Source: Forficula auricularia (taxonomy: Eukaryota > Arthropoda > Insecta > Dermaptera > Forficulidae). Taken from it: 64,000 bases of DNA. Position 1 is the first letter of the stretch. Each line of letters begins with the position of its first letter. The notes beneath the pieces are model-generated. The model saw only the letters and a list, made by a program, of their open reading frames with translations. It was not told where the DNA came from and ran no database searches. The position numbers and the translations under genes are program-made. Where the stretch lies: NCBI GenBank assembly GCA_024734495.1, contig JALMQS010000068.1, positions 1,272,075-1,336,074 on the forward strand, given 5' to 3'. This document shows positions 1 to 11,915 of this stretch, one piece after another.

Positions 1-2480
1 GTTAATGTCTTGTTATTGAACGATTATTTGCTTAACGTCACTCGACGCGAAGGAAACTTCTTGCGCCCCCGCACTCACTCAGTGTTAAAAGCTCACCCAG
101 TGTAAGGCTTGCACTTGTCAATCCAACAACACTTAATTCAAAACAAAATATTTTAAAAATAAATAAATATTTATTAAGATTTCTATATATATATATATAT
201 TACTTAAATATATAAAAACTTGGACTTGTTTTAAATTTTTAGATTTTTTTCATTAAATTCCGTACTGTTAACCTCTGGATAAACTTCTATTAACAGACCC
301 TTAAAATGCAAAATATACAAATTTTCCGGGTTTTAATTCTCATCTGATCTCTAGTTATTTAATAGGAAAATTCAATCAGGCTACTTTGCAATTTCATATA
401 CCGCTACCTATTTTGTTTGCTTCTTATGGACAAAATTCATATTACCGCGCTTCTTTTGACAATTTAAAAACAAACTAACCTCAAACTTTCGGACATCTTT
501 GGTTCTAACTTTAGAGCGTGGCACACATATTTAATTGTTAGCTGATTAAACTATAATTACATAAGGTATATTAAAATCGGTTAGTAAATGAAAAGAACAT
601 ATACCTATGTACATCACAGACAAAATTAGGAATAACGAGAGAATTAACTTAAGTGAAAAGGGGCTAACGAAATTTGATGAGGTTCCGTAATAAATGGATT
701 TTCTTGCAATCCTTTTAAAACTTTGAATACACATATTTATAAGTGTCCTTTATACGTAGAAATTTTTTTCAATAGTCCTTGCGGCACTAAATTTATAAAT
801 ATTGTCAATTGAAATTTGCATATTTAACACGCGAACCCTATCCCGATTGATGTTAAAGCGACTGTTTCATTAAATAACAATCGTAATTTTCTTGATATTA
901 TTTTGAAAAACTGAGAATCATTAACTGAAGATATAACAAATATTTTCCTGTTAAAATAATTGTATCAAGCGGTATTCGTTTTGTATGAAAAATGTTAAAA
1001 GTTAGGTACTTTTGATGGTTTTCATTTTTTCTCTCATGGCATGGCAAATGAGAGATGGCGACTTGGCAACGTCGCACTAAAATCACTCAATTTTTCCATA
1101 TTTAAAAAACTTCTGCAGCTGGTGCATTTGAAATTTTTAGCTAATTTTCTCAACCTAACTATACTGCACTCATCTGGAATTTCGCATTGAACTGTTTGAT
1201 GAAGTCTTTTTTTTATTCTTTGTCTTTTAGCGTCGGTAAGAATGCAATGTTGCCAGATTCAAGAAACGACTCAGTGAAAATATTTTTGTCTTTCTGCGCA
1301 TGTGAGAGTAGGGGGAAAGAGTGAACTGCATCTGAGCTATATTAAGGAACGCCCCTCAAGGGAAGATATAATATATATATATATTGGAAATTTATTAAAA
1401 AATCAATCGTTTCTTTACATATACGTATCTACAGACACGTGTAAAGAGATAAATTTTAATCTTAAATATTTATTTAAATTAGATTGAATTTTTTCTCTCT
1501 CTTTCTATAAATGTATACTTAGGGTGCTCTTTAAATAAATAGGGATAATAGTTTTGATGTTACAATGGCCTTATTTGCATCTTATGTTAAATCTCAGTGA
1601 AAATCCCTCCCTCCCCCACTGCAAAAAAGGAGAATTGGAATTAATTAAGGTATAATTTGTCAGTTTAGGGAAACTCGGATGATGACTTGGGGTTGGAGGG
1701 GGAATTTTTGGTAAAGGGCGAGTCTTTCAGTATCGGTCTTTTAATGAACTGGATCCCAGGCTTAAGCCGTATCTCAGCTCACACTTCATTTTAATAATCA
1801 CTCCTCCGTTGGTTCATTTCATCCCGAAAAGTTCTCCATTTCCCGTTTTCAGTCGCAGCGAGTCCTCTAATGAGCCAACTTTATACATTTTATTAATGAT
1901 TCTTTATAAAACTCAATTATGACGATATCATTAACCCGTTCATTTTAAATAAATGACTCCGGTCGCAAAGTTTCCTTCTCCTCGGAAAAGAAAGAAGATT
2001 CGAACGAAGAGAATATAATCGCGGAGGGACAAAAAAGAAGAAAATCCAGGATTAGTACTTTTTAAATGAGACATTTTAATGGAATAAATGGAAAATAAAA
2101 TATTTGAAAAAGAAAAGTAAGACATCGAATTTTTATTATTTTGAAAATTACCCTTTTCATATTTTCATTTAATTGTACAAGAAAAAGTTAAGTAACTATT
2201 TAGGACGAAATTAGAACTAAATCAAAAATACTTGGGTATGTAAGAAAAAAGTTAATTAATAGAATTATTCTAAACAAGTCTACATGGAGGAATATAAATA
2301 TATTTCTTAGATTTGACTATTATAAATGATTTGACAAATTATATTATTTTATTATTTATTTAATCTTTTTAATTTTTTTTTTAATTTATTTAATTGATTC
2401 AATGATTTAGTTGATTTTTCAAAATTTTTGAAAATTTCTCGACTTCACTTTTGGATTTTTAAATTTAATCGTTAATATTG
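1..2480. other. AT-rich intergenic stretch without recognised gene
   Basis: Mostly AT-rich, low-complexity sequence with a short (AT)n tract near 184-200. Short open frames on both strands have no family motif and are treated as chance. No transposon ends were recognised. Confidence 0.5.
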
Positions 2481-2735
2481 AAGGAGACAATAAAGAGTGT
2501 GTCTTCTGCTGGAATTATAAATTTTTAATTTATTTATAACGAGACTATAGTTTCGAGAGCTTTTCCCACTTCATTAGTCTATTACAATTGATTCATAGGG
2601 CAAAGCTCTCGAAACTGTAGTCTCTTTATAAATAAATTAAAAATTTTATAATTCCAGCAGAAGACACTCTTTGATTGTCTCTTTCTATTTATAAAAATTC
2701 TGCTACTCTCGTCAAAAAGAAACTTTCAATTTAAT
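2481..2735 (-). repeat. Family A hairpin repeat, copy 1
   Basis: A long imperfect inverted repeat. The left arm starts at 2481 (AAGGAGACAATAAAGAG, then TCTTCTGCTGGAATTATAAA). The right arm ends near 2687 (AGCAGAAGACACTCTTTGA, then TTGTCTCTTTCT). The inner parts of the arms pair through TTTCGAGAGCTTTT and AAAGCTCTCGAAA. The flank 2699-2732 carries the family core as the reverse complement (CTGCTACTCTCG, then CAAAAAGAAACTTTCAATT). Related copies lie at 11.8, 32.5, 39.05, 41.8, 43.07 and 50.8 kb. Confidence 0.8.
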
Positions 2736-2954
2736 CTTTAATATGTTTATTAAGTATTTTTTCCCTAATAGATAAATAAACTAAATAGAAAAAACTCGAT
2801 ATGATATATTTCAATGATGCATTTATTATATGAGACAATGAAATAAATAAATAAAAAAAAAGAAGAAATATCGTAACGAGAAAGAAAAACGTTGCTATCT
2901 TAATTGTTTACAGATGAGTTTTCAGAATATATTTGTTTATTTTGTCATTGGAAA

Positions 2955-3170
2955 GACAATGTTTTTGTTATGAATGTAAACATTGCCTGAGAAGTGTGAG
3001 AAGCGGGGCAGTAGAGGGACGTGGGGTTGTATTTTGTTAAGGGGGCTCATTAGTCTCGGGGCGTCGCGACGCCAACGAGCCATGGCGCGACACCATGGGC
3101 AACAAGCCAATAACTGCCATCGTAGCTCATTTGCTTCCCCGGGTCCCCCTAACGCAGAAATAAATTTTTC
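2955..3170. other. GC-rich island, possible regulatory sequence
   Basis: About 210 bp of clearly higher GC and complexity than its surroundings. It contains a perfect 14 bp palindrome at 3060-3073 (GGCGTCGCGACGCC). The short open frame through it has no recognisable domain. Function unknown; a cis-regulatory element is one possibility. Confidence 0.25.
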
Positions 3171-3429
3171 TTTAAAAACATATTAATATCTGTGATTTAG
3201 GACCTTTTATATTGAAAATTATTTCATTTTCGGCAGATTTTTATTTGATTTTTATTTATTACACATAGAACAACAGGATAAGTTGAAATAAGTAATTAGA
3301 ATTCAAGATACCAATCACTAGATATGGCCATAGCGCCGCGACACTCCTACTTAACACCCCTTCCTTTATTTCAATCGGATTAAAAATTTGAGACAACTAA
3401 TAACTCATGACACTTGATAAATACACTAA

Positions 3430-4035
3430 TTTTTAAAAAAAAGTCCTTGGAGCCGTTTTTGAAAAAATAAAAAAAAACGAAAAATCTTTCATGTAAATGT
3501 CCACTTCCGGTCTTCCGATTTCAATGACTGATTTATTTATTTCGCCACGCAGAGGGGGGCAGCCCTTTACAGAAGGAATACAGATTTGTTTACATATTAG
3601 GTTAAAACCCTCATCAGCCGTCCAAACAATTACGCCAGATGTTGTGCCTATTAGTGAAAAGTATATATGGGCGCCAGTAGGACTCCAGAACCGAGGCCAG
3701 AGTGTTGGGAGCGCCAAAAGCGCCCCACAACTGTGCAATGCGAAAAAGCTTGATGTACACTTTCTAGCCTATATCAAGCTTAAAAGCTTGCATACAAGCT
3801 TGATGTACTTCTTCTAGCCTATATCAAGCTTAAATTTCGAATTTCATATCTCTAGGACTTATGGTTGCGAAACGCCAGGTGGGTACATTCTTACGTACGA
3901 AAACATCAACTTCCGGTTTTTCTATTTTAGCCAAAATCTTGTTAAACTTCTTATAGCCTCTAGAAAGCTTAAGTTTCAAATTTCAAGGCTCTGCGACTTT
4001 CCGAAGACGAGATATGAACGATTAATGTATTTATT
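3430..4035. repeat. Dispersed-repeat remnant with local tandem duplication
   Basis: A unit of about 36 bp (AAGCTTGATGTAC, then TTCTAGCCTATATCAAGCTT) occurs at about 3747-3782 and again at about 3799-3833. The open frames on both strands here (3433-3738 and 3497-3817) overlap each other and match no known family. The style of the sequence, with cytosine-poor AT runs around short GC patches, suggests an old transposon remnant of unknown class. Confidence 0.4.
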
Positions 4036-4099
4036 TTCCAACACTCCTAATTTACAACCCTATTGATTTTTATATGGAGGCTCATGAACGGTTGTACAT

Positions 4100-4782
4100 C
4101 AGAGGCGGGCGGTGACTTTTCAACCAGGGATGCTGTCCAAAAAGTACCCTTCATTTTTTGAAATTTTATTTTAATTTTCGTTTTTTTTGCAAATTTCATC
4201 GGAAAACATTTTCGTTATTTTTCAAATTTAACATTAGATTTTTTTAATATATTTTTAGTCTTAACATTAAGAGAATCTTAATTTTCTCCTAATTCTATTG
4301 CTATGACTTGTCTAGCACTCTTAGTTATTTCCGATCTTATATATGAGAGTTCTTAAAAATGGATTATTCCAAAGATTCTCGAATCATCTTTATTTATTCC
4401 TTTTGTATTATTACTATTTTAATAGCGAGAACAAGTTTATTAGACCAAAACTCGTCTGGACTTGAGTTTGACCTGCTTGAACTCGAAGTTATACCAGGCA
4501 GAGACTTTAAACCTTCTATCAGCGCCCTTTTCGAAAAAATCATTCATTTTAATTGCCCCTTGAAACTACATAACAATTGTATTTCATTTCGACAACCAAT
4601 ATATTTTTCAAAACAAAAAAATGTTTTTTATAGAAATATTTGAAATAACAGATAATAATTTGAAAATTTAAAGATTCTCCTGAAATTTTGAATTCAATCT
4701 TATCTATTTATGAAAATACTTTAAATGTTTGAAATTTTAGGAATGCGCCGCATCCACAGCATCCATGGACCGCACGCCACTG
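4100..4782. mobile_element. Non-autonomous hAT-type element (MITE), full-length copy
   Basis: The 683 bp element is bounded by CAGAGGCG on the left and CGCCACTG on the right, an 8 bp terminal inverted repeat with one mismatch. It is flanked by a perfect 8 bp target-site duplication, TTGTACAT, at 4092-4099 and 4783-4790. An 8 bp duplication and CAG termini are typical of hAT elements. The interior has no transposase; the open frame 4359-4643 has no match I recognise. Three further copies of the interior or ends lie at 42.6, 49.5 and 61.1 kb, so the family was active. Confidence 0.85.
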
Positions 4783-4790
4783 TTGTACAT

Positions 4791-6128
4791 ATATAATCAA
4801 CTAACTAAGCTCAACCCTTTAGAATACAAAATTGCTCAAACCTCAAAATTTATTTAATTTAATAACAATTAGGTCACTCCACAAGATTTGTAAAATTGGT
4901 ATCATAAAAATGTAATTGAAATAAGTATTTGACAGGAACGTACCCATGAAGTCCGAGCCCCCTACCCAAAATTGCTACTAAAACTAAATCTAAATTCACA
5001 AAAATCTAAGATTTATTTAGCCACTATTTTTATAGTAATAATATATTTAAATTATTTGGTAATTTTTTTTTAAGTAAAAAATTTTTTCGCTTACATGCCT
5101 GATATTTGGTATACTCATTTTCCATTTTATTTATTGAATTTGTATCTTGTATTTATTCAATGATTTAGGGTGTTAATGATATTTTTATCTCCTTACTAAT
5201 GACAAATTGTAACTCTAGAAATGTAATTGATTTCTTTTGTTTTTTGATTTGTTTTTAATTAGATACATTTTCACTTGCTAGCTCTAACTTATACTTCTTT
5301 TCAATTTTTTTTTATTTCTAACGACAGGAACGGAATTTCCCTCCCGGTGTTTTTTCGACGTGGTGTTAATCTCCTAACATACTATAATGACAATAATTTA
5401 AAATTAATAATATTTGAAGCTCCAGGGGTGGGGGGACGGCTACACCACTTAGCCCCACTGAATCTTATGTTAATGGACATTAAATTGTCCTACTCAATTG
5501 AAGGTTGCTGCCCATGAAATATTCTTTATAAATGTGCTATAATTTTTTAAAAATTCTTATGTGACTTTAATTAAGTTATTATAAATAGATTAAACAGAAG
5601 ATGCGTGATTTTATTTGGATGAGAGGAAATTATAGTTTGTTGGATTGTAAAAATTATCTTGGATCACCTGAATAAAAGAGACCATTAAGTAGTGGTGGAT
5701 TAAAGCGACTAAAGGCCCTGGGCTTGAAGTTACAAAATTAATACCATATATACAATTATGCACACCCGGCGTGTCTCTTGCTAGGTTCCTCTAATCCTCA
5801 TCTATCTCACTGGCCCCTATCCTTCTCCCTTAGACCCACCTCCCATCATCATTGACTCCGCCAACCCTATACATGTCCTCTGGACTCTCTCCTCTTCCCC
5901 TAACTCTCATCAACCCCAGGAATCCGGGTGGAGGATTACAATTTGTAGACCTCCACTCATTAGAAAGCACATATAGTATATCAATAGAAAAGCAGTTTCA
6001 CTTTTGTCTGGCATGGATTCCACCCACACATTTTTTTTATTTAATTCTGAATCCAAATAAAAATCGTCCTTTTTATCAAAATTTTCAATTAAAAATAATA
6101 TTAATATATGATAAAGTAAATAACATTT
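4791..6128. other. AT-rich stretch without recognised gene
   Basis: No gene or bounded element was recognised. Short GC patches near 5425-5460 and 5685-5740 (GGATTAAAGCGACTAAAGG) may be transposon ends but have no partner that I can find. Confidence 0.4.
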
Positions 6129-6346
6129 TGAAAAATTTTAGAAACTTTTTAAAATTTAAAATATAAAATACTAGATAGGTTTCACAAAAATAAAAGATCA
6201 GATGCTTGTTTAGCACTACTCATATATATTTCGGTGTATAAGCCCATCTTCAGGATTTCACAAATGACATATTTTTTAAAATTTTCTTTACTTTATTTAA
6301 AATGTTTCACCAAGAACCCACACCATTCTCCCTTAACAAAATTAAT
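6129..6346 (-). repeat. Family B repeat, copy 1, with ribozyme-like motif
   Basis: The repeat starts with AACTTTTTAAAATTTAAAAT and ends with ACCAAGAACCCACACCATTC, then TCCCTTAA. The same two ends recur at 26.9 kb, and the second one at 38.5 kb in reverse. On the minus strand 6254-6221 reads CTGAAGATGGGC, a short loop, then CACCGAAA, which resembles the CUGANGA and GAAA core of hammerhead ribozymes carried by Penelope-like elements. The class of the element is not certain. Confidence 0.6.
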
Positions 6347-6809
6347 ATATAGCTTTTAACTGAATCAAAAAGTTATCGAGCATTGCTCGGTGCTCCAGGT
6401 ACTATATCTACAATAGGCAAATTTCTTTCGTAGAACGAGGATTTTAATTTGTAATCTTTTATTTGTAAAGTTGATAACATGAGACAATCTTAAATCGTAT
6501 CATGTTATTTGAACAGTGGATCTGACAAAGACAACTTTTGTTCCATTTGACATAAAAAAGTCAGTGATTGAGGAATGAAATGTACTTTAATAAATATAAA
6601 TAGTAAAACCAATAATTTAAGGGCGAGTGCATTAAAGATTCACAAGATATTTCTAAATGAAATAAAATTATTAAAACATTGATTTTTAATTTTTGGAAAA
6701 GGTTCTTATATGTATGTATCAATTGCTCTGAGATACATCAGCTCATATCATTAAATAAAAATACTAGTTAAAAAATTGCATTCTTTAAATATTATTTAGA
6801 ATAAAGAAA

Positions 6810-6815
6810 TTTATT
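6810..6815 (-). promoter_or_regulatory. Candidate polyadenylation signal of the MADF-BESS gene
   Basis: AATAAA on the minus strand, about 64 bp after the TAG stop. The region is so AT-rich that a chance match is possible. Confidence 0.4.
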
Positions 6816-6878
6816 AAATAAATATAAGAATAAATATAAATAAATGAAAAGGGATTTTGATTTTAAAACTATAAGTAA

Positions 6879-7300
6879 CTACTTTTGATGTATATTGTTT
6901 TGTTCATTGAGTTTAAAGAGGACCGATAGAACATTAATTCTAAAAAGTCGCTTATTTCTTTCACTCAACTGATTGACATCATTGAGGATGCTCTGGAAGA
7001 AAAGTTCAATATTTGTTGTAGGGTTTGCTAACCGAAGTTCTCGGTTTTGTAATCGAAGCCATTCTTGGATTAAATCTTGCATTGAATTGTAGTCCTCATT
7101 CAATACTGGTTTCCTTTGTGATAGCACCGGTGGTTTTTCTTCGGCATCCATTGGTTCTAATTTTATTTTTGGTTTGTAAAAGATAGGGTCGAGAAAATCT
7201 AACCAATCGAAGTAAAATTTGCTCTCGGCTGTTTTGCCGGAATCAAGGAAAATTTTGTATTCAGCTTCAACTGTTTTCCACTGATCGTAACATTGGAGAG
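6879..7300 (-). CDS. MADF-BESS domain protein, exon 2 (C-terminal part)
   Basis: Second coding exon of the two-exon gene. It starts after a strong acceptor (pyrimidine-rich TTTTCTTTCAG, AG at 7302-7301) and ends at TAG. It supplies residues 65-204, joined in phase to exon 1 through a split Ala codon. Residues 67-80 (QCYDQWKTVEAEYK) fit the end of a MADF domain, where Cys, Trp and Tyr are the usual anchors. Residues about 161-196 (IELFFQSILNDVNQL, then a basic-hydrophobic helix NKRLFRINVLSVLFKL) match the BESS motif used for protein-protein contact. An IKLEP sequence at about residue 110 fits a sumoylation site. BESS proteins are nuclear regulators; the target genes of this one cannot be told from the sequence. 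Confidence 0.8.
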
Positions 7301-8307
7301 CTGAAAGAAAACGAATATCAGCCAAAATTGAGAGAAAAGAATGATAAATAATCACAAACTGTGCTATCTCTAAATAAACAAATAAATAAACAGAAATTTT
7401 CGATCTGATTAAAAATTAACTATCGCTATAAAATTCGAACAATTTCTATTTCAAAAACACATGTATAAAATATTAGTCAATCATGAATAAGTAAATTGTG
7501 TTTATTCAAAACATTATTATTTATTGCAAGTAAGGCTTGGAAATCGCTCATGTAAATAATTCATGTTATTTAAAATTATATTTAGAATAAATTAAACTTA
7601 CATATGCAGATTGAAAAAAAAATTGCTAACTAAAATTGTTCAAAAGATTAGGCCCTTATCCAAAAGAACGTGTCAAAAGTGAGAGTTTCTTTGAAAATTT
7701 TAAATTTTCGGACTTTTTTTATAAGAAATATATTAGTAAAATCTAGTTAACAGCTATGATAGTTAAGATATTTTGTTGGCTCCCAACTAGTAACAACTAT
7801 GATAAATAAATATATAATGAACATAGCAACAGTTTTTGATTACTCTTTGATTTTCTCTTAGTAAATTAGTTTATGTTAGGAATCCTTTTGTGCCCTGTTA
7901 AAACTAAAAATAAGATTTCCCTAAAAAATTAAAAAAACTTTTAATATTTTAGGGAAATTTTATTTTTACCTTTGAGAACACTATACGAAACGATAGACTA
8001 AATTTCCTTAGTGAAAAAAAATCTGACTCAACAATTTGAAATCGAAATTAATTTAAATTAAATATAAACAAACATTTAATTTATAAAAATAAAGTGACCA
8101 ATTAAAAAAAAACAATTATACAATGTTTATTATGAATTTATCGAGGAATTGATAGTAAACAAACAATTACGTAATATTCCATTTGAGGATCATTTGTATG
8201 ATTTCCTGTTAATTAATTTTTATTATATTTATTTATTTAAATCTCGGATGTTTCTCAAGCTCATCACACAGTTGATATTGTAATTAATGAAGAAAAAGGA
8301 GTCATAC
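7301..8307 (-). other. Intron of the MADF-BESS gene
   Basis: About 1.0 kb, AT-rich, with GTATGA at the donor and TTTCAG at the acceptor. No transposon ends or open frames of note lie inside it. Confidence 0.75.
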
Positions 8308-8500
8308 CCGTTTTGGCTTCAAACTCCCCGGCGATTTCATGCCAAATTTTATCCGTGGTTTGCGATTTGTAATTTATGTCGTATAATTCTTGGTGAAGAG
8401 CGACACCAAAGATAAGTCGTTTCATCTCCATGTCCGTCCAAATATCGCTCATCATTTTTAGATTGGAAGAGTCACGACGATTACGGCCTTTGCGTTCCAT
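8308..8500 (-). CDS. MADF-BESS domain protein, exon 1 (N-terminal MADF part)
   Basis: First coding exon, starting at the ATG at 8500 (context AATCATGG). A second Met pair 16 residues in could also serve as start. It encodes residues 1-64 and ends with a phase-1 donor (G, then GTATGA). A short basic N-terminus (ERKGRNRR) precedes the first helix of a MADF domain: LIFGVALHQELYDINYK, then KIWHEIAGEF. This fits the family pattern of a hydrophobic helix, a Leu-Tyr-Asp turn and a conserved Trp. MADF is a Myb/SANT-like DNA-binding fold. Joined to exon 2 the product is 204 aa with MADF first and BESS last, the usual order in insect MADF-BESS proteins such as Adf-1 relatives. Nothing is broken, so the gene is probably functional. 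Which insect orthologue it is cannot be told. Confidence 0.8.
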
Positions 8501-8967
8501 GATTCTACTTTATTTATTGATTATTTGTTTATGAAATATTTTTCATTGTTGAATCTGTTTGCAGTTGAATTTTAATTTTAATCAAAGAATCTAATTGGCC
8601 TAATTTAGAATATTAAAAAAGGTAATTATATATATATATTCTAAAATTAATTAAAATAATTTATTTTGATTTAAATAAACCATTTGCTAACAATATATAA
8701 ATATAGCATTGTAGAAGCAATTCTCTTTATTCATATTATTACAGCAATTAAATAACTCACAGCACGACCTTGGGTAGGTGATTATCCGGCATCCCAACGG
8801 GTGTTGTTTATGAATAAATACTCTATAACAAGGGTTGTTTCTACACCATTCAGGTTGTTTTTGTTCTCTTAGTTAATGTTCAAAATATTTTTGTTTAATA
8901 TCCTATAAAATATATGCTTAGGTATATAGAATTCCTATCTAAATTCATTAATAATATTTTTCCCTGC

Positions 8968-9375
8968 GGATTGGGTGTAGAATAACCCTCGGTACTCCCT
9001 GCTTGTCGTAAGAGGCGACTAATAGGGAAAGAGTAGATGGGACTCTTCAGCCTTGATCGGCTACCCGTCTATGAGTAAAAAAAACCCTTTAGGCGCTTGA
9101 GGGACAAACATGACCCTCATGCGGCAGGTTCTGTATTCTGGCTGACTCCAGACGTGTTGTTCACCTTTCCTCTGGACACCTTTAGGCGCTTGAGGGACAA
9201 ACATGACCCTCATGAGGCAGGTTCTGCATTCTGGCTGACTCCAGACGTGCTGTTCACCTTCCCGCTGGACTCCGTCAGCTCGAAAGAGAGGGGGGGTACG
9301 GAACTGGCTAGCCTTTACTTTCATAGATAGAGCCAAGGCAGAGGTTACCCTCTAAAATTGTCCACCAGTGCAAAA
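8968..9375. repeat. Dispersed retroelement-like repeat with 93 bp tandem duplication
   Basis: GC-rich unit that opens with CTGCTTGTCGTAAGAGGCGA (8999 onward), a motif repeated at 15.58 kb. A segment of about 93 bp (from CCTTTAGGCGCTTGAGGGAC to CTCTGGACACC) occurs at about 9086-9178 and again at 9179-9271 with few changes. The overlapping open frames on the two strands (9061-9336 and 9097-9330) come from this duplication and are not taken as genes. The element class is unclear; the 5' part of a non-LTR element or a SINE is likely. Confidence 0.6.
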
Positions 9376-10016
9376 AAGGCCATTATATTCATTAATATTA
9401 AATTGAAGTCTAGCGATATATAATATTATTATATGTAATAATGTTTAAAAATGAAAAAGACATTCACTAATAGGACACTTTTACGGATTCTAGAAAACTC
9501 AAACTTGATATCCAAGAAAATGTTAGCTCTAAAGATCTCCAAAAATTTTAAACTAGTAACCATTGCTGAAGACATGAAGAAGTGAGTTATATTCTAAGAG
9601 TCATCTCTAATAGTGGAGAGCTAAATACTATATTCAATTATAGATTTGATCAAGAACCGAATTTTGGAGAATTTAATGATTATTTATATACAAAAGTAAA
9701 ACTTTTTCTCTTTTTATTTATTTCTAAATTTAGGCCAGGTGATTTCTTTTATAATTATTCACTTTTACCATAAAGTCAGAATATTGATTTTAACATATAA
9801 GCAAATAGCTACGGTATCGTAATGAAGCATGAATAAATGCCCTAGTCAATATATATGATTCAACGTTATTTCGAAGAGCTCCCTTCAACACCTAAAATGT
9901 GACAAATGCTCTTAATTTACCAAGATAAAATTGTTGCTTTGCCCACAGAACAAGTTAACTTCACTTTTTTCAATTATATAGAGGTATAATAGTATAATAT
10001 GAAATATTGTTAAAAC

Positions 10017-10185
10017 ATATTTCAGCGAATTAATAAAGTAAAGGGTGTGTAGTTTCACAGTGAATGAAATAAAACTCAAAGAGGTTTATACAAACTCAAT
10101 ATATTTCGGATTATTAGTCCATCAACAGGAGTTTACAGGTTAAAACTAATGAAAGAAAAAAAAAAAAAAAAAATATTTCAGCGAA
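10017..10185 (+). mobile_element. Short retroposon insertion with poly(A) and target-site duplication
   Basis: The 13 bp sequence ATATTTCAGCGAA occurs at 10017-10029 and again at 10173-10185. The 143 bp between them ends in a long A-run (from 10156 on). A poly(A) tail and a 13 bp duplication show insertion by target-primed reverse transcription. The body is too short to code for protein. On the minus strand it contains CTGTTGATGGAC, a loop, then TCCGAAA, a degenerate relative of the motif in family B. Confidence 0.8.
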
Positions 10186-10679
10186 CATATAACATTTGGA
10201 AGAAATCATAGCTCTTCAGCTATTTTGTGGTTGCTTCGTATTATAAATGTGCCCATTGTTTTCTTTAAATACATTTATATCTATGTATTACTTTAATTTA
10301 CTCCATAATAAACCCCCAATACAGATTATAGGCGAATGAATTTTCATTTCATTTGAATTTCTATTAGTATAGTAATCAAATGACATCAGTCTAAATCGTA
10401 CCATTAATCCCAAATATTATGATTTATCTTCGGTTTGTTTATTCTTCATGTTTCATATATTATTTTATCATTAGAATGAAATTTAAGTGAAAATTGAACG
10501 AAACATAAACATTAGCGTTGTTGATTTTTTTGTTCTCCGTTCGAGCTTGAAGAAAACGATATAATAATGTAGACGAAATCAAATGTCTATTTTGATATTC
10601 AATTAACGGTGTTTTTCAATGAAAATCTAAACCCTAGATGGAGATAGGTGGGCTCTGTTTAGAAATGTCTATGCTTGAA

Positions 10680-10965
10680 CTTTTCCATTAATCGTCCCAG
10701 GTGAAGTCCAACCCGAGTTTATTTAAATTAATGACCATGACAAGATAATACCCGAGGTAATAATCTAATTTTCCGGTCATGTTATCGTCTTGGTGTGTTA
10801 AGGGAAATCCTGGTGCCATGCTTTTTGATGGGCACACCGGGTTTACCTGAAGATATCTGTCCAGGGTGTGGACGAAGATTGGCACCAATCGCGTCAACAT
10901 GCATTTAGCTTTCCCGGCTAATGATAGCCAAATTAATGCCATTGCAGTTCCTTATTACTTCGTGC
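10680..10965. other. Higher-complexity island, unrecognised
   Basis: About 285 bp with normal base composition and a minus-strand open frame of 84 codons (10688-10942). The frame has no signal peptide, domain or motif I recognise. It could be regulatory sequence or an unrecognised exon. Confidence 0.25.
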
Positions 10966-11234
10966 TATCACATACTACCGTAATCCAAAGATACGGACAT
11001 ATTTTAAGAGAACACCAATTAAAAATAAATAAAAAAATAAAGTAACAACAAAACATTAATTAGAAAAATATCTAAGTAAAAACTTTTTAAAAAGTAGGTT
11101 TTCTGCGATTTTTTTTTTTTAACTTCAAGATAAAAAGCCATTTCAGTCAGATCCTAAGTGATTATTATTTATTTTTATTCATGTATGTGTTTATGTGTGT
11201 GTTTATATGTGTAAATTGTTTAAATTTTTGTTTA

Positions 11235-11295
11235 CAAAAGCCGGGCATGAACCTGGATCTCTTGCTCCGTAAGCGGAGACTCTACCCATTGGGAG
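11235..11295 (-). repeat. tRNA-like sequence, probably the head of a SINE
   Basis: Read on the minus strand there is a D-arm-like stretch (CAATGGGTAGAG), an anticodon-like hairpin (CTCC, GCTTACG, GGAG) and a T-arm-like B box (CCAGGTTCATGCCCGG). No closed acceptor stem is visible, so it is not a working tRNA. An AT-rich body follows. A tRNA-derived SINE is the likely origin. Confidence 0.4.
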
Positions 11296-11829
11296 AATTT
11301 TTCGCGAATTTTAGTGATTAGACAATTTTTCATCAGTGAAGAGTTTGAGATATAAAAATGAAGCATACAGATGCTACTTATTGATAAGAAAGTGTAGTTT
11401 ATTGTTATGGAAGTGTGTACCAAATTTAATCTCATTAGCTACTCCATTTATCATTTCAATTTTGTTCTGTGTTTCTGCATTTTTGAACTGGAACTTTTAA
11501 AGCTAATAGAAATCATAAAATCTAATCAATTTTTTTCTTTTGAAGATGCAAATATTTTAGTACCAGAACGAACTTTCGTCAATCTCTTGTTTTTTATTTA
11601 TAGTACCTACGTACCAGGATACATGTTAATAGACAGATACACACAGAAAAAATCATGTATGAAAACGATTTATCTTCCCATTTCAGACGATTTAAAACTC
11701 GAATAAGCAACAAAAACAAAATATTTTTTGAGCTAATTCAATATTAAGTTCTGTCCACCAGGCTTAATGTTTCATTAAACTAAATGGAAAATCTTAAAAA
11801 CTATACTCTTAAATAACTAAAAATTTTAA

Positions 11830-11915
11830 TTTAATTAACCAGAAGACACAATTTTTGATTTATTTCTCTTTAAGTAAACTAATCTGCTACTCTCAGCAAA
11901 ATATCATTTGAGATA
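11830..11915 (-). repeat. Family A fragment
   Basis: Contains CCAGAAGACACAATTTTTGA, TTTCTCTTTAAG and CTGCTACTCTCAGCAAAA in the same order as other family A copies. It is degenerate and lacks the full hairpin. Confidence 0.6.

Noticed and set aside
3433..3817. Overlapping open frames of about 100 codons on both strands
   Set aside because: The frames mirror each other across a repeat remnant with a local tandem duplication and have no domain.
11235..11295. Possible functional tRNA
   Set aside because: D, anticodon and T arms are suggested, but no 7 bp acceptor stem closes the structure. A SINE head is more likely.
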